Below are positions 16,455 through 25,208 of a DNA stretch of 64,000 bases, piece after piece. Within the stretch, counting starts at the first letter, position 1. Each line of letters starts with the position of its first letter. Under the pieces are notes generated by a model. That model was not told the DNA's origin and did no database searches. It worked only from the letters and a program-made list of their open reading frames with translations. The stretch covers positions 1,798,001 through 1,862,000 of the forward strand of contig NZ_PDJG01000001.1 of the NCBI RefSeq assembly GCF_002564005.1, read 5' to 3'. The translations under genes were made by a program, and so were the position numbers. The DNA comes from Sanguibacter antarcticus. GTDB lineage: Bacteria; Actinomycetota; Actinomycetes; Actinomycetales; Cellulomonadaceae.

Positions 16455-17917
16455 GGCTCTTCAGAGTTGCGGTGGGAGGAGCGTGACGCGCCGGTGCGCC
16501 GCGGGTCCGTGGTGAGATAGGTCGAGGCCCTCAGGATCAGTAGTGACTAAGCCACTGCTCCACGAGGACCTCGATTATGACCAGGCCTACTGCGCTCTGC
16601 TGTGCCACGCCTGATTCGTACTGTTCGCGCATCGACACCCTCGTGGACCTGGATGGCGTCCATGTGATCGCCGTGGCCCGTTCGGGCGGCCAGGTGACGT
16701 TGACGATCGAGACACCTCGTGAGCGGCAAGGGTGTCGGCGGTGCGGGGTGGTGGCGCTCAGTCACGGGCGTCGAACCCGCTTGCTGCGGGACGTCCCGTG
16801 CTCGGGGTCGGCGGTGGTGCTGGCCTGGCGGCAGCGGACCTGGGCCTGCCCGGACGATGCCTGTCCGGCGGGGACGTTCACCGAGGAGCTCCCGTCGTTG
16901 GCGAGCCGGCGGGCAGTGCTCACGACGCGCGCGGTGTGGTGGGCGATCGGCCAGCTGCGCCGTGAGCACGCGACCATCGAGGGCCTGTCCCGCCAGCTCG
17001 GCGTCACCTGGAACACGCTCTGGCGGGTGGTCGAACCCCGACTGGCCGAGCTGGCGCGTGATGAGTCCCGCTTCGACGGCGTCACCACCCTCGGGGTCGA
17101 TGAGCACGTGTGGCACCACACCCCGCACCGCGCTGCGTTGAAGGGCCCCACGATGCTGACGGGCATGGTGGATCTGACTCGTGACCAGGGCGGACGCACC
17201 CGAGCCCGACTCCTGGACCTCGTCCCCGGGCGCACCGGGAAGGTGTTCGGAGACTGGCTCACCGGCCGCGGTGAGGTGTTCTGCACCGAGGTGAAGATCG
17301 CCACCCTGGACCCGTTCCGCGGCTACGCCAACACCATCGACACCCACCTCGCCGAAGCCGTCCCGGCCCTTGATGCGTTCCACGTCGTCAAACTCGCAGG
17401 GCAGGCGCTGGACGACGTCCGCCGCCGAGTTCAGCAAACCACTCTGGGCCGCCGTGGTCATGCCAAGGACCCGCTCTACCGGATCCGCAACATCCTGCAC
17501 CGCGGGCTCGAGCACCTCACCCCGCGCCAAGGCGAACGCCTCGACCAGTGCCTCGCCGACGGCGACCCCGACAACGAAGTACAGGTCGCCTGGCAGTGCT
17601 ATCAGCAACTGCGGGCGGCCTACCAAGCCAAGGACACTGCCGAGGGCAAGGCGTCGGCGGAGAAGATCTTGGATGCGTTCTCCACCTGCCCGATCCCCGA
17701 GATCGCCCGCCTTGGAAGGACGCTGCGACGCTGGAAGAAGGAGTTCCTGGGCTACTTCACGACCAACCGTGCCAACAACGGCGGCACGGAGGCGATCAAC
17801 GGAATCATCGAGCTGCACCGGCGCATCGCCCGCGGCTACCGCAACCGCGACCACTACCGACTACGCATGCTCCTGGTCGCTGGCGGACTGCTCCTCCCAC
17901 CACAACTCTGAAGAGCC
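16455..17917 (+). mobile_element. ISL3-family element, copy D (intact, distinct subgroup)
   Basis: The element is 1463 bases with 24-base terminal repeats (ggctcttcagagttgcgg start; matching complement at 17894-17917). It is flanked by a perfect 8-base target duplication, GCTTTGCC, at 16447-16454 and 17918-17925, the ISL3 hallmark. It carries one full transposase gene and is the youngest insertion in this nest. Confidence 0.95.
16577..17911 (+). CDS. ISL3-family transposase (copy D)
   Basis: The 444-residue protein has the ISL3 layout. An N-terminal zinc finger (CRRCG and a later CPDDAC) is followed by a helix-turn-helix region around GLSRQLGVTWNTLW. The catalytic DDE domain has GVDEHVWHHTP for the first aspartate, ALDAFHVVKLAG for the second and NNGGTEAINGIIELHRR for the glutamate. 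The frame is complete. It differs clearly from copies A-C, which resemble each other. Confidence 0.93.
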   Translation: MTRPTALCCATPDSYCSRIDTLVDLDGVHVIAVARSGGQVTLTIETPRERQGCRRCGVVALSHGRRTRLLRDVPCSGSAVVLAWRQRTWACPDDACPAGTFTEELPSLASRRAVLTTRAVWWAIGQLRREHATIEGLSRQLGVTWNTLWRVVEPRLAELARDESRFDGVTTLGVDEHVWHHTPHRAALKGPTMLTGMVDLTRDQGGRTRARLLDLVPGRTGKVFGDWLTGRGEVFCTEVKIATLDPFRGYANTIDTHLAEAVPALDAFHVVKLAGQALDDVRRRVQQTTLGRRGHAKDPLYRIRNILHRGLEHLTPRQGERLDQCLADGDPDNEVQVAWQCYQQLRAAYQAKDTAEGKASAEKILDAFSTCPIPEIARLGRTLRRWKKEFLGYFTTNRANNGGTEAINGIIELHRRIARGYRNRDHYRLRMLLVAGGLLLPPQL

Positions 17918-19059
17918 GCTTTGCCTCTGGCGCGGTCGGGTTCGCGGTAGGCGGTGACCATCGCCTGGTAGATGCCCCAGGTCGCCTCAACCTGAACATG
18001 CTCGTCACTGGCGAACAGTGCCGCGATCCGGGCAGTCTGCTTCTGGGTGAGGAGACTGGCGCCGGTGTGCAAGGTCCGGCGGGCGCGGTAGAGCGGGTCG
18101 TCTCGGCGGCCGCGGTGGCCGTGCAGGTCGTGCTGAACGCGGCGCCGGCAACGGTCCAAGGCGTCCCCGGCGAGACGGACGACGTGGAACGGATCCATCA
18201 CCGCGACCGCCTGGGGGAGCTCTTCGGCGGCGGCGGTCTTGAAGCCGGTGAACCCATCCATCGCGACCACTTCGACCCCGTCGCGCCAGTCCTGGGGGCG
18301 GCCAGAGAGCCAGGTCTTGAAGACCTGCTTGGAGCGGCCGGCGACCATGTCCAGGAGCCGGGAGGGGCCGGTCCCGCCCCGGATCGGGGTGAGATCAATG
18401 ATGACGGTCACGTATTTGTCGCCGTGGCGGGTGTGGCGCCAGACGTGCTCATCAACCCCGATCGTCGTCACCGTCTCAAAACGGCGGGGGTCGGCGATCA
18501 AGCGACGGCGGCCTTCTGCCAAGACGGCCGCGTTGGCGGTGTTCCAAGCGACCGCGAGGCCTTCGGCGATCCGGGCCACCGTGAGGTGCTGGAGGACCAG
18601 GCCTTCCAGCGCCCAGCGCAGGCCGCGGCGGGAGATCTTCGAACGCGGCTCGGCCGCGGCGTTGGTGTCTTGGCGCCACACATGAGAGCAGCCCGTGCAC
18701 TGGTAGCGGCGCACCGTGAGCACGAGCGTGGTCGGCCGCCAACCCAGAGGTTCGTGCGCGAGCTCACGAGTGACACTGTCTCGAAAGATCCCCTCGCACC
18801 CGCACCGCCGGCACCAGTTGTCCGGCTCGGTGATCCGGCACGCCAAGACAGCCCGATCAGGCTCCAGGCGCTGCCCGATCGCCTCCAGGCCCAGCTCGTC
18901 AAGACGGCAGAATGTGGTCAGATCGGGGCGCGTGAAGGTAGCGTCAGACACGTCGAGGTCTTTCAGGTGGGCGGCGTAGGAACCTCCATCATCGGAAGAC
19001 CTCGACCCTCATCCCGCAACGACGCGCCCACCCAGCTACACCCTTGTTTGCGATGAGCC

Positions 19060-19688
19060 CCTTTGACCGTGAACACGTAGTCGGCGCCGCCGGCCAGGAT
19101 CGCCCTGGCGGTCTGGTCCTGGGTGCGCATCGCGTCGACGGTGATGACGCATCCTTCCAGGTCACGTGGGTCGAAACCGGCCAGGAGGTCGCGCACTGCG
19201 GGGATCTGGTTCGACTTCGCGGCGACCGCGTTCTGCCCCAGGACGACGCCGGTGGTGTGATCGAGCGCGGCGATCAGGTGTGGCGCGACGGCGGTGGTGG
19301 TCCTGACCCCGCGCATGGTCTTGGCGTCGATCGCGATCACCCCACGCCCGCCGATGTGCCGGGTCCGGCACCACGCCAGCACTACGAGCTGGCGATCTAC
19401 CGCGACCGCGTCCAGCCGGGCGAACAGCTTGCGCATGGTCGACTCGACCGGAGCGCACTCGAGCCCGAGACGGGCCAGCTGCTCCACGCTCAGGTCCACG
19501 GCCCATTCCCCGATCGCGGTGAACGACCGGGCGCCGGCCAGGACCGCACAGACCTCGACCGCCAGGACCCCGACCAACGGGTAGCGCACCCCGCGCGGAT
19601 CACGAGGATCAGGCACCCCGCCCAACACGCGCAGCAGGTCTTCGTCGCCACGACGCATGCGGGCAGGGACGACCTGGGAAGATGACAC
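19060..19688 (-). pseudogene. ISAs1-family transposase, N-terminal half
   Basis: The frame opens MSSSQVVPARMRRGDEDLLRVLGG and contains PLVGVLAVEVCAVLAGARSFTAIGEW, the N-terminal DDE_Tnp_1-associated domain, then GVIAIDAKTMRGVR with the first catalytic aspartate and CVITVDAMRTQ with the second. It breaks off after YVFTVK, where the terminal repeat of ISL3 copy C begins at 19059. The C-terminal half is not next to it. A matching half lies at 27050-27456 on the same strand. Confidence 0.88.
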
Positions 19689-19863
19689 GAGCGGATGGGG
19701 TCCTTGCGCGAGACGGTGAGCGTGAGAACTTCCATCTCAGCCCAACCGGCCCCATCCGCCCACACGCCACGCCGCTCACACCATCACGTTCCCGCAGGTC
19801 ACAGCCCCAGCACCAGACCTTTCCGGGGCCCTGACCCCTACCCGGACACCGACGCGCCGACCA

Positions 19864-19887
19864 CTACACCCTCATCTGCGAAGAGCC
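19864..19887. repeat. Orphan ISL3-type terminal repeat
   Basis: The complement of these 24 bases begins ggctcttcgcagatgagg and differs from the terminal repeat of copy A (13893) at a single position. About 100 bases next to it (19760-19863) also resemble the subterminal part of copies A and B. No transposase is attached; the remnant abuts the ISAs1 fragment. It marks the right edge of the ISL3 nest. Confidence 0.65.
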
Positions 19888-19919
19888 AGTTTGCGGTCAG
19901 TCGATGACCTGGCTCCTGG

Positions 19920-20669
19920 TCATAGCGGTGAGATCGTGGAGACACGGGTGTGCGTAGGGTCGTAGTAGAAGAGCATCTGCCGCGGGTCGCGCATCGAACC
20001 GTAGATCTCGGTGAGGTTCGCGGACCGGCGCAGGCGCGACTTCTCGGCGCGCAGGATGCTCTGTAACGCCTCGAGCGTCGACGGTAGGTCGGTGTTGGTG
20101 ACGTGGTACTCGTGCATGTCGACGTACGTCATGTCTTGAGCACCCATATTGAACTTCAGCTGCAGGTTCGCGCCCTCCTCGGCCCCTCGGCGAGAGAGCC
20201 GGTCGCGCAGGATCTCCATGCTCGGCGGTGCAACGAATACACCCACGACCTGTTCGGGAAAGGCTCGCTGGAGGTTCAGAAAGAGTTGGGGGGTGTAATC
20301 GAACACGAGGTCCCGGCCCTCTGCAACTGCGGCAAGCAGCGGCGCCAGCGGTGTCCCGCTGTAATAGCCCTCCTGAGGGTTGACCCACTGCGCGAGCTGA
20401 CCGTCCTCGACAAGCCGACGAAATTCCTCGCGGGTGACGAAGTCGAAGAAGTCCTCGTCGTCCACACCCGACCTCGAGTCCGGAGCGCGGCGTGCGCGCG
20501 TCGTGACATTCTTCACGTAGCCGAGGTCCGGTTCGGCGTCCCGCCACATGCGGATCAGCGAGCTCTTGCCTGTCCCACCGGGACCAGAGAGCACCAAAAA
20601 CACGGAGCTCGGTTTGCCGACGAGCGCGGTTTCCATATGTACAGCGACGTTTGATGGTGGCTCGATCAT
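19920..20669 (-). CDS. Guanylate-kinase-like P-loop protein in the island
   Basis: The likely start is the ATG at 20669, preceded by an AGGG-containing sequence, giving 249 residues. Key features follow the guanylate-kinase order: P-loop LSGPGGTGKSSLI near residue 30, NVTTRARR, GVDDEDFFDFVTREEF, YYSGTPLAPL, a hydrophobic LVFDYT strand and FVAPPSMEILRDRLSRRGAE as the lid region. About 60 extra C-terminal residues follow, ending near FYYDPTHT. It is unlikely to be the housekeeping Gmk, because it lies alone in an accessory region next to insertion sequences. A nucleotide kinase or another GMP-binding role is possible. Base composition is less GC-rich than in the conserved genes. Confidence 0.7.
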   Translation of the reverse strand: MIEPPSNVAVHMETALVGKPSSVFLVLSGPGGTGKSSLIRMWRDAEPDLGYVKNVTTRARRAPDSRSGVDDEDFFDFVTREEFRRLVEDGQLAQWVNPQEGYYSGTPLAPLLAAVAEGRDLVFDYTPQLFLNLQRAFPEQVVGVFVAPPSMEILRDRLSRRGAEEGANLQLKFNMGAQDMTYVDMHEYHVTNTDLPSTLEALQSILRAEKSRLRRSANLTEIYGSMRDPRQMLFYYDPTHTRVSTISPL

Positions 20670-20906
20670 GGAGACCCTGCTTTCTACGACGGCGTGTGAT
20701 GATAGATTTGCTGAGCTGTTTTGATCGTTTACCGGACAAGAACGCGTCCTTGTCGATGGGCCTGTCCGCGGTCGAGGAGATCTACGGACAGAATTATCCA
20801 CCGCCGCAGTCTTCGTCCTGCTCCACCTAAAACGCGGCACCCGGTGAAATTCCTGGTGAGAACACCTCTCAGCACGCTTGATCAAATTATCGAAGCACCA
20901 GACAAG

Positions 20907-21428
20907 TCAAGACTCTCCCTCCGGGTCAAAAGTCTTGAACCATCCGTTCTCACGCTCGATAAACAAGCCCCCATTCCATTCAGGTCCTCCGTCCGGCCAA
21001 AACAAGGAGGCGGCGGGAATAAACGCCGTACCATCTTCTTCCAGGTAGATGGTATATTTGCTTGTGATTTCTACATCACCCATCAAATCAAGATTAACTT
21101 CATCAACATACTTTACAGTCTTTTCACAGTCGCCGTCGCTAAGAAAAGTCCGCTCAAAGGTCGGGTCGAAATACATACACGCGCCCTCGATGTCACGCTC
21201 GTGCAGCTCCGCGAAGATCGCAGCAAGAGCCGCCTCAGGCGTGGAGTTATCACGCTCTAGGCTCGGCGCGATGGTCGCAGCAGGAGCCGCTTCAGGCGTG
21301 GACTTGTCACGCTCCGAACTCGGCGCAACAGTCGCCGTCGTCCCGTCGACCTCTGCCTGGACGCCTTCGCACCCGCTCAACGCCATGGCAACCAAACTGG
21401 CAACAAGTACAGGAGACAAAGCCTTCAT
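20907..21428 (-). CDS. Lipoprotein of unknown function with duplicated linker
   Basis: From the ATG at 21428 the product is 173 residues with a lipoprotein signal ending in MALSGC. A linker follows in which a block of about 19 residues is duplicated (APSSERDKSTPEAAPAA then APSLERDNSTPEAALAA). The C-terminal domain of about 110 residues includes HERDIEGACMYFDPTFERTF and ends in FIERENGWFKTFD. This looks like a small NTF2-like or DUF4878-type fold, which is inference. The DNA is unusually AT-rich for this chromosome (stretches at 21050-21130), suggesting recent acquisition. Upstream there is no clear ribosome-binding site. Confidence 0.7.
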   Translation of the reverse strand: MKALSPVLVASLVAMALSGCEGVQAEVDGTTATVAPSSERDKSTPEAAPAATIAPSLERDNSTPEAALAAIFAELHERDIEGACMYFDPTFERTFLSDGDCEKTVKYVDEVNLDLMGDVEITSKYTIYLEEDGTAFIPAASLFWPDGGPEWNGGLFIERENGWFKTFDPEGES

Positions 21429-21659
21429 TATGTGCACAAGGCGGACAATATCACTCCTGTAACAGTGCGTGATCCATCGCACCAGGCACACCTGGGAGGT
21501 CGCGACGAGCACCGGCCGCAGTGCATCAGCATGCGAGAGAAGCCGCTCGCTGAGCGATGCCCCTACAGATGGATCGTCACGACGACCAGGCCCCCAGGTA
21601 CCCCGGCGCAGTACTGAGAGGCGCCCGCGCGTGTGGGGTGGTCCTGGGAGACTGCCGGG

Positions 21660-22160
21660 ATGGATGACGATGTGCTGAACCTCGATGTGGACACCGGTGA
21701 TCTGCGGCGGGTGTTCGGGATGCTCACGGGTTATGTGCTGTTGCCTGACTCGAATCACGGGTACGTGGAGGAGTTCACCGAGCTCGATCTCGCCGGCCGT
21801 GTGCGTACGTTGGCTGCTGGTCGGGCGTTGTGGCATCTGATGGGCGTCGCGGGTGCCCGTGACGACGACCTCGAGGGCATCATTTCTGAGAGCCGGCAGG
21901 TGGCCGGTGAGGACTTCGCGATGCTCCCCGGTGCGTTGCGTCTGGCGCGCGAGCTCGATGAGGAGCTTGAGGCTACGGGCGGTGAGGCGATCAGCACTCG
22001 CCTGGTCGGTGAGGTCGCGGCTGATGGCACGCGCGCTTTGGGGGCGTTGGCGTACTTCTTGCGTGCGACGCGCGTTGTCCTGCACGCGACGGCTTCAGCG
22101 CGTGGTGCCGGCGTCGAAGAGCTGCTCGCCGCGACAGGTCAGCATCTCGCGGAGTCTTGA
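21660..22160 (+). CDS. Hypothetical protein, helical, plasmid region
   Basis: The ATG at 21660 has GGGAG nine bases upstream and gives 166 residues, MDDDVLNLDVDTGDLRRVFGML. The protein is acidic and almost entirely predicted helical, with repeated alanine/leucine heptad-like stretches (LARELDEELEATGGEAIS, ADGTRALGALAYFLRATRVV). No signal peptide or known motif is visible. It lies about 230 bases ahead of repA on the same strand, so a plasmid maintenance or copy-control role is possible but unsupported. Confidence 0.55.
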   Translation: MDDDVLNLDVDTGDLRRVFGMLTGYVLLPDSNHGYVEEFTELDLAGRVRTLAAGRALWHLMGVAGARDDDLEGIISESRQVAGEDFAMLPGALRLARELDEELEATGGEAISTRLVGEVAADGTRALGALAYFLRATRVVLHATASARGAGVEELLAATGQHLAES

Positions 22161-22336
22161 GCGGTCGACCACGCTCGAGGGAACGGTAGCCAGGCCGTGG
22201 TGCCGCGGAGGTCTGCACGGTGACAGCCACTCCCTGCAGTCGACGTCATGGGCGCTGCAGCAGGGCCCACCACAGGTGCGTGATGGTCGTAGCAAACAGT
22301 CGTTGGAGGGCCTGAAGAGCGAAGTATCTGATTAGG

Positions 22337-22365
22337 CTCGGTGTGCCGAGTTAAACCCTGAGGGT
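22337..22365. other. Candidate replication origin or control hairpins upstream of repA
   Basis: In the 227-base gap ahead of repA, CTCGG-tgtg-CCGAG at 22337-22350 and the palindrome ACCCTGAGGGT at 22355-22365 lie 22-50 bases before the GTG start. In pAL5000-type plasmids the origin is next to rep. The relation is by position only; no iterons are evident. Confidence 0.35.
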
Positions 22366-22387
22366 CTGTGGGGGCTAGAGTCGGGGT

Positions 22388-23305
22388 GTGACTTTTGCTG
22401 ACATATGGGACGAGCACTGGCTTCCTCGAGCTCCCCTGGCGGGGAACGTCAAGGACGCCGAGGATCCAGGGATGCGCCGTCACTCACGCTCGGTCGCGTT
22501 GACGTTGCCGTATATCGAGGCGAACCCGTTGGTCATGCGCTCACTCGTCATCACTGATCATGACGGCAGCGACGCCGACCACATCGTGGGCCTCACTGGC
22601 CTGCCCGAGCCGTCCTACGTGGCGTTGAACCCGCGCACTCGAGCAGGGCACATCGTCTACGCCCTGCGCAGCCCCGTCTGCCTGACCGATGCCGCCCGCC
22701 GGCCCCCGGTCAACCTCCTGGCACGCATCGAGCACGGCCTCGTGGAGGTCCTGGGCGGGGACGTCGCCTACTCAGGGCGCATCACCAAGAACCCCCACCA
22801 CGTCCAAGACCACCTCGCCCTATGGGGAAGCACCCAAGCCCTCTACGGCCTCAAAGACCTCGCCAGCGCACTAGCAGACCTCGGCGCACTGCCCAGCGCC
22901 GGGCACCCCCGCCGCAACACCTCATCCTCAGCCGTAGGACGCAACGTCGCCCTGTTCGACATGGTCCGGCGCTGGTCCTACCGCCGCCGCGGAGACCACA
23001 CCCACCCCAACACCTGGGAACGAGCCGTCTTCGCCCACGCCTGGCAGACCAACGAAACCATCATCGCCAACGACTTCACCACCGGACCCCTCACCGCCCA
23101 AGAAGTCGCCCACGTCTCGCGCTCCATCGCCCGCTGGACCTGGCGCAAGATGCTGCGCACCTTCTCCGAAGAACAAGCCCTCCGAGGCCAACGCGGCGGA
23201 CACGCAACAGCAGCTGCAGGCGGACGCGAACGAGCCATCGCCATGCTCAAAGGCCTCACGATCGACCGGGCCAGCGTCCTGGAGGTGGCTACCGGTGGCC
23301 GCTGA
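22388..23305 (+). CDS. repA: Plasmid replication initiator RepA (pAL5000-type replicase/primase)
   Basis: The 305-residue protein starts at a GTG with TTFADIWDEHWLPRAPLAG-like sequence. It shows the pattern of actinobacterial theta-type replicases (PF03090-like): LVITDHDG with adjacent acidic residues near 55, PSYVALNPRTRAGHIVYAL near 80, then GDVAYSGRITKNPHH. The C-terminal third (EVAHVSRSIARWTWRKM) resembles the PriCT DNA-binding segment. RepA binds the origin and primes DNA synthesis. Its stop overlaps the start of a small HTH gene by 11 bases, the repA-repB arrangement of pAL5000 relatives. Its presence between chromosomal genes indicates an integrated replicon. Confidence 0.87.
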   Translation: MTFADIWDEHWLPRAPLAGNVKDAEDPGMRRHSRSVALTLPYIEANPLVMRSLVITDHDGSDADHIVGLTGLPEPSYVALNPRTRAGHIVYALRSPVCLTDAARRPPVNLLARIEHGLVEVLGGDVAYSGRITKNPHHVQDHLALWGSTQALYGLKDLASALADLGALPSAGHPRRNTSSSAVGRNVALFDMVRRWSYRRRGDHTHPNTWERAVFAHAWQTNETIIANDFTTGPLTAQEVAHVSRSIARWTWRKMLRTFSEEQALRGQRGGHATAAAGGRERAIAMLKGLTIDRASVLEVATGGR

Positions 23306-23615
23306 ACACCCGATCCGGCGCACCCTGACCGCCCGCGAGACCGCCCAACGCATGGGCATCTCCCCGCGCACCGTGCGCAACATCATCGCCGAACCACGGC
23401 CCCAGTACGAAGCACGAGCAGCCCAACGACGCGAACTCATCATCACCCTGCGACGCACCGGACTCACCTACCAACAAATCGCCACCCAGGTCGGCATGAC
23501 CAAAGGCGGAGTCGCCACCACCCTCCACCACGCCCGCAAAACCGGCATCAACACCGAACCACCACCAGCCCAAACCCCACCACCCGACAACGCCCCGCCC
23601 GAGGCACCCGCATAA
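23295..23615 (+). CDS. repB: RepB-like helix-turn-helix protein
   Basis: The 106-residue protein starts at a GTG inside the repA end. It has two helix-turn-helix segments: LTARETAQRMGISPRTVRNIIAE near residue 15 and LTYQQIATQVGMTKGGVATTLHHAR near 55, the latter like sigma-factor region 4. RepB proteins of pAL5000-type plasmids bind origin DNA together with RepA. A proline-rich tail follows. The coupled start and size support the assignment. Confidence 0.82.
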   Translation: MAAEHPIRRTLTARETAQRMGISPRTVRNIIAEPRPQYEARAAQRRELIITLRRTGLTYQQIATQVGMTKGGVATTLHHARKTGINTEPPPAQTPPPDNAPPEAPA

Positions 23616-23846
23616 CCTTCAAGCACCAGCGCCGTGCACGCGGGCCAGCTCACAGTCCTCAACCGGGGCTCTCGACCACCGGCTCACCTGACAACCCACG
23701 CGACGACCTCCTGCACGACGCTCATGAGAGACCAAAGCGTCGTCTCGACCACCAACTCACCCGTGAACCCAGCCCGATCCAGAGCCTCCACCAAACCCGG
23801 TACGAGACAGTGGTCGCACAGCCATCAACGTCATGACACAGATTAT

Positions 23847-24473
23847 TTAGGCGAGGCCTGAGCGCTGTGGGGAGATGCGCGCTGCGATCAGTGCGGCGAC
23901 CACGAGTCCGGCCGTCAACGACCAGGTCGAGACGTTGTCAGCGTCGGCAGCCATGATGTTCCAGAATCGGGGTTGCGAGGACCAGTCGTACCCGTAGAAC
24001 ACTGTGAGTCCCATCGTTGCGCCGACGCCGAACCATCCGCCGCCTGCGCCGAATAGGACAGTTGCCAGGATGCCGAGTGCAATCCAGGCAATGACGCCTC
24101 TGGCTGGAGTGAGTACGTTGATTCCTACGGGAAGACCTGCGATGAGGCTGCCGATGATCGTGGTCGTGGCTGCCACCAGGGTCGCGTAGGTCGTGAGGCC
24201 TGCGAGCAGGCGTCGTCGTGCCGTGATCACCCGTCGGGTCGCTAGGAGCTCGACGTCGCGGTATCGCGGAAAGGAGGCGTTCACTGTCACGATTGCCAGG
24301 ATTGCGGGGACAGCGCGCGCCAGGGGTGTCGAGGCAGAATGGTTGTACCCGCCCAGGCCGCTGGCTACTCCTGTGAACGGGACCATGACTGTTCCCAGGA
24401 TGGTCAGGACTGCTAGAGCGGTTGCGGTGCGGTGGGCCTTGGTGAAGAGGCGCCAAGGCGATGTGTCAGGCAT
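23847..24473 (-). CDS. ABC transporter membrane subunit of the peptide cassette
   Basis: The ATG at 24473 lies 8 bases inside the end of the ATPase gene, giving 208 residues (MPDTSPWRLFTKAHRTA). Upstream in-frame codons only cover the ATPase gene in another frame. About six hydrophobic segments are visible, starting with LAVLTILGTVMVPFTGVA, and there is no ATP-binding motif. It is the last gene of the operon peptide-membrane protein-ATPase-membrane protein. A role as a second half of an ABC-2-type exporter or as an immunity protein for the secreted peptide is inferred from position. Confidence 0.72.
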   Translation of the reverse strand: MPDTSPWRLFTKAHRTATALAVLTILGTVMVPFTGVASGLGGYNHSASTPLARAVPAILAIVTVNASFPRYRDVELLATRRVITARRRLLAGLTTYATLVAATTTIIGSLIAGLPVGINVLTPARGVIAWIALGILATVLFGAGGGWFGVGATMGLTVFYGYDWSSQPRFWNIMAADADNVSTWSLTAGLVVAALIAARISPQRSGLA

Positions 24474-25206
24474 CGGCCACCGACGGTCGCAGTGTCGAGA
24501 TGTACGCATCTTCCAGGCGGGAGACTCCTGCACTCTCCACCCCTTGCTCTTGAAGTGCCGAGGTAGGTCCGTCGTGGACGATCTGACCTTCATTGAGGAT
24601 GATGATGCGCTCCGCGGTCGCCGAGACATCTTCGATCAGGTGGGTGCTCAGCAGGATGGATGTGCTGTCTAGGCTGGTCAGAGTGGCGCGGAACTCGATG
24701 CGCTGGGACGGATCGAGGCCGACCGTGGGTTCATCCAGGATGAGTATGTCTGGGTTGCCGACGATGGCCCCGGCGATGCCCGCGCGTTGGCGCATTCCTC
24801 CGGAGAGCCGGCCCATCCGATCGTCGGCACGATCTTCGAGATTGACCCTGCCGACGGCCTCACGTACGGCTGAGTCCCATGCCATGCGTGGGACACCGCG
24901 TAGCCATGCCTGGTAGGTCACATGTTCTGTGACGGAGAACCGTGGGTCTGACTTGAAGTCCTGTGGGAGGAAGCCGATGCGTTCGCGGGCTCTCAGGTTG
25001 TCTGCGCGGGATATCAGGGGGTGTCCGTCGAGGTGAAGGGTTCCACTTGATGGACGTTGTAGCGTCGTGGCGATGCGCATCAAGGTGCTCTTTCCTGCGC
25101 CGTTGGGCCCGACGAGCGCGGTGATGCCCGGAGTGAGTGTCAAGGTGACCTGGTCGAGTGCCGTACGGCGACCGTAGCGCGCAGTGACCGTTGTGAGTTC
25201 GAGCAT
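24466..25206 (-). CDS. ABC transporter ATP-binding protein of the peptide cassette
   Basis: The 246-residue protein has all ATPase motifs: Walker [10 protein letters not shown] at about 33, Q-loop FLPQDFK, signature LSGGMRQR, Walker B ILILDEPTVGLDP and the switch histidine in LLSTHLIED. The architecture is that of drug- or peptide-exporting ABC-2 systems. It starts 2 bases after the stop of the preceding membrane gene and overlaps the following one by 8 bases, so the three are co-translated. It probably powers export of, or protection against, the small secreted peptide encoded upstream. Confidence 0.9.
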   Translation of the reverse strand: MLELTTVTARYGRRTALDQVTLTLTPGITALVGPNGAGKSTLMRIATTLQRPSSGTLHLDGHPLISRADNLRARERIGFLPQDFKSDPRFSVTEHVTYQAWLRGVPRMAWDSAVREAVGRVNLEDRADDRMGRLSGGMRQRAGIAGAIVGNPDILILDEPTVGLDPSQRIEFRATLTSLDSTSILLSTHLIEDVSATAERIIILNEGQIVHDGPTSALQEQGVESAGVSRLEDAYISTLRPSVADA

Positions 25207-25208
25207 GA

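Larger units (their letters stand above)
16170..18951 (-). pseudogene. ISL3-family transposase of copy C, split by an insertion
   Basis: The gene starts at 18951 (MSDATFTRPDLTTFCRLDELGLEA), includes the zinc-finger and catalytic GVDEHVWRHTRHGD and MDGFTGFK segments, and is cut after REPDRARGKA at 17926. The last 90 residues (METLITSVTSGVPAALTEI to HSGLR) resume at 16446 and end at 16170 inside the terminal repeat. Removing copy D and one GCTTTGCC restores a continuous frame, so this copy was complete before the insertion. Confidence 0.9.
16167..19059 (-). mobile_element. ISL3-family element, copy C, interrupted by copy D
   Basis: Terminal repeats at 16167-16190 and 19036-19059 bound an element of about 1.42 kb once the inserted copy D and its target duplication are subtracted. 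It faces copy B head to head, with only 5 bases (tgcaa) between their terminal repeats, forming a long palindrome at 16138-16190. The right end abuts the truncated ISAs1 transposase. Flanking bases do not repeat, so the original target duplication is not preserved. Confidence 0.85.

Noticed and set aside
23634..23861. Small 75-codon open frame after repB
   Set aside because: No ribosome-binding site, low-complexity Thr/Ser composition and overlap with the end of the ABC membrane gene.
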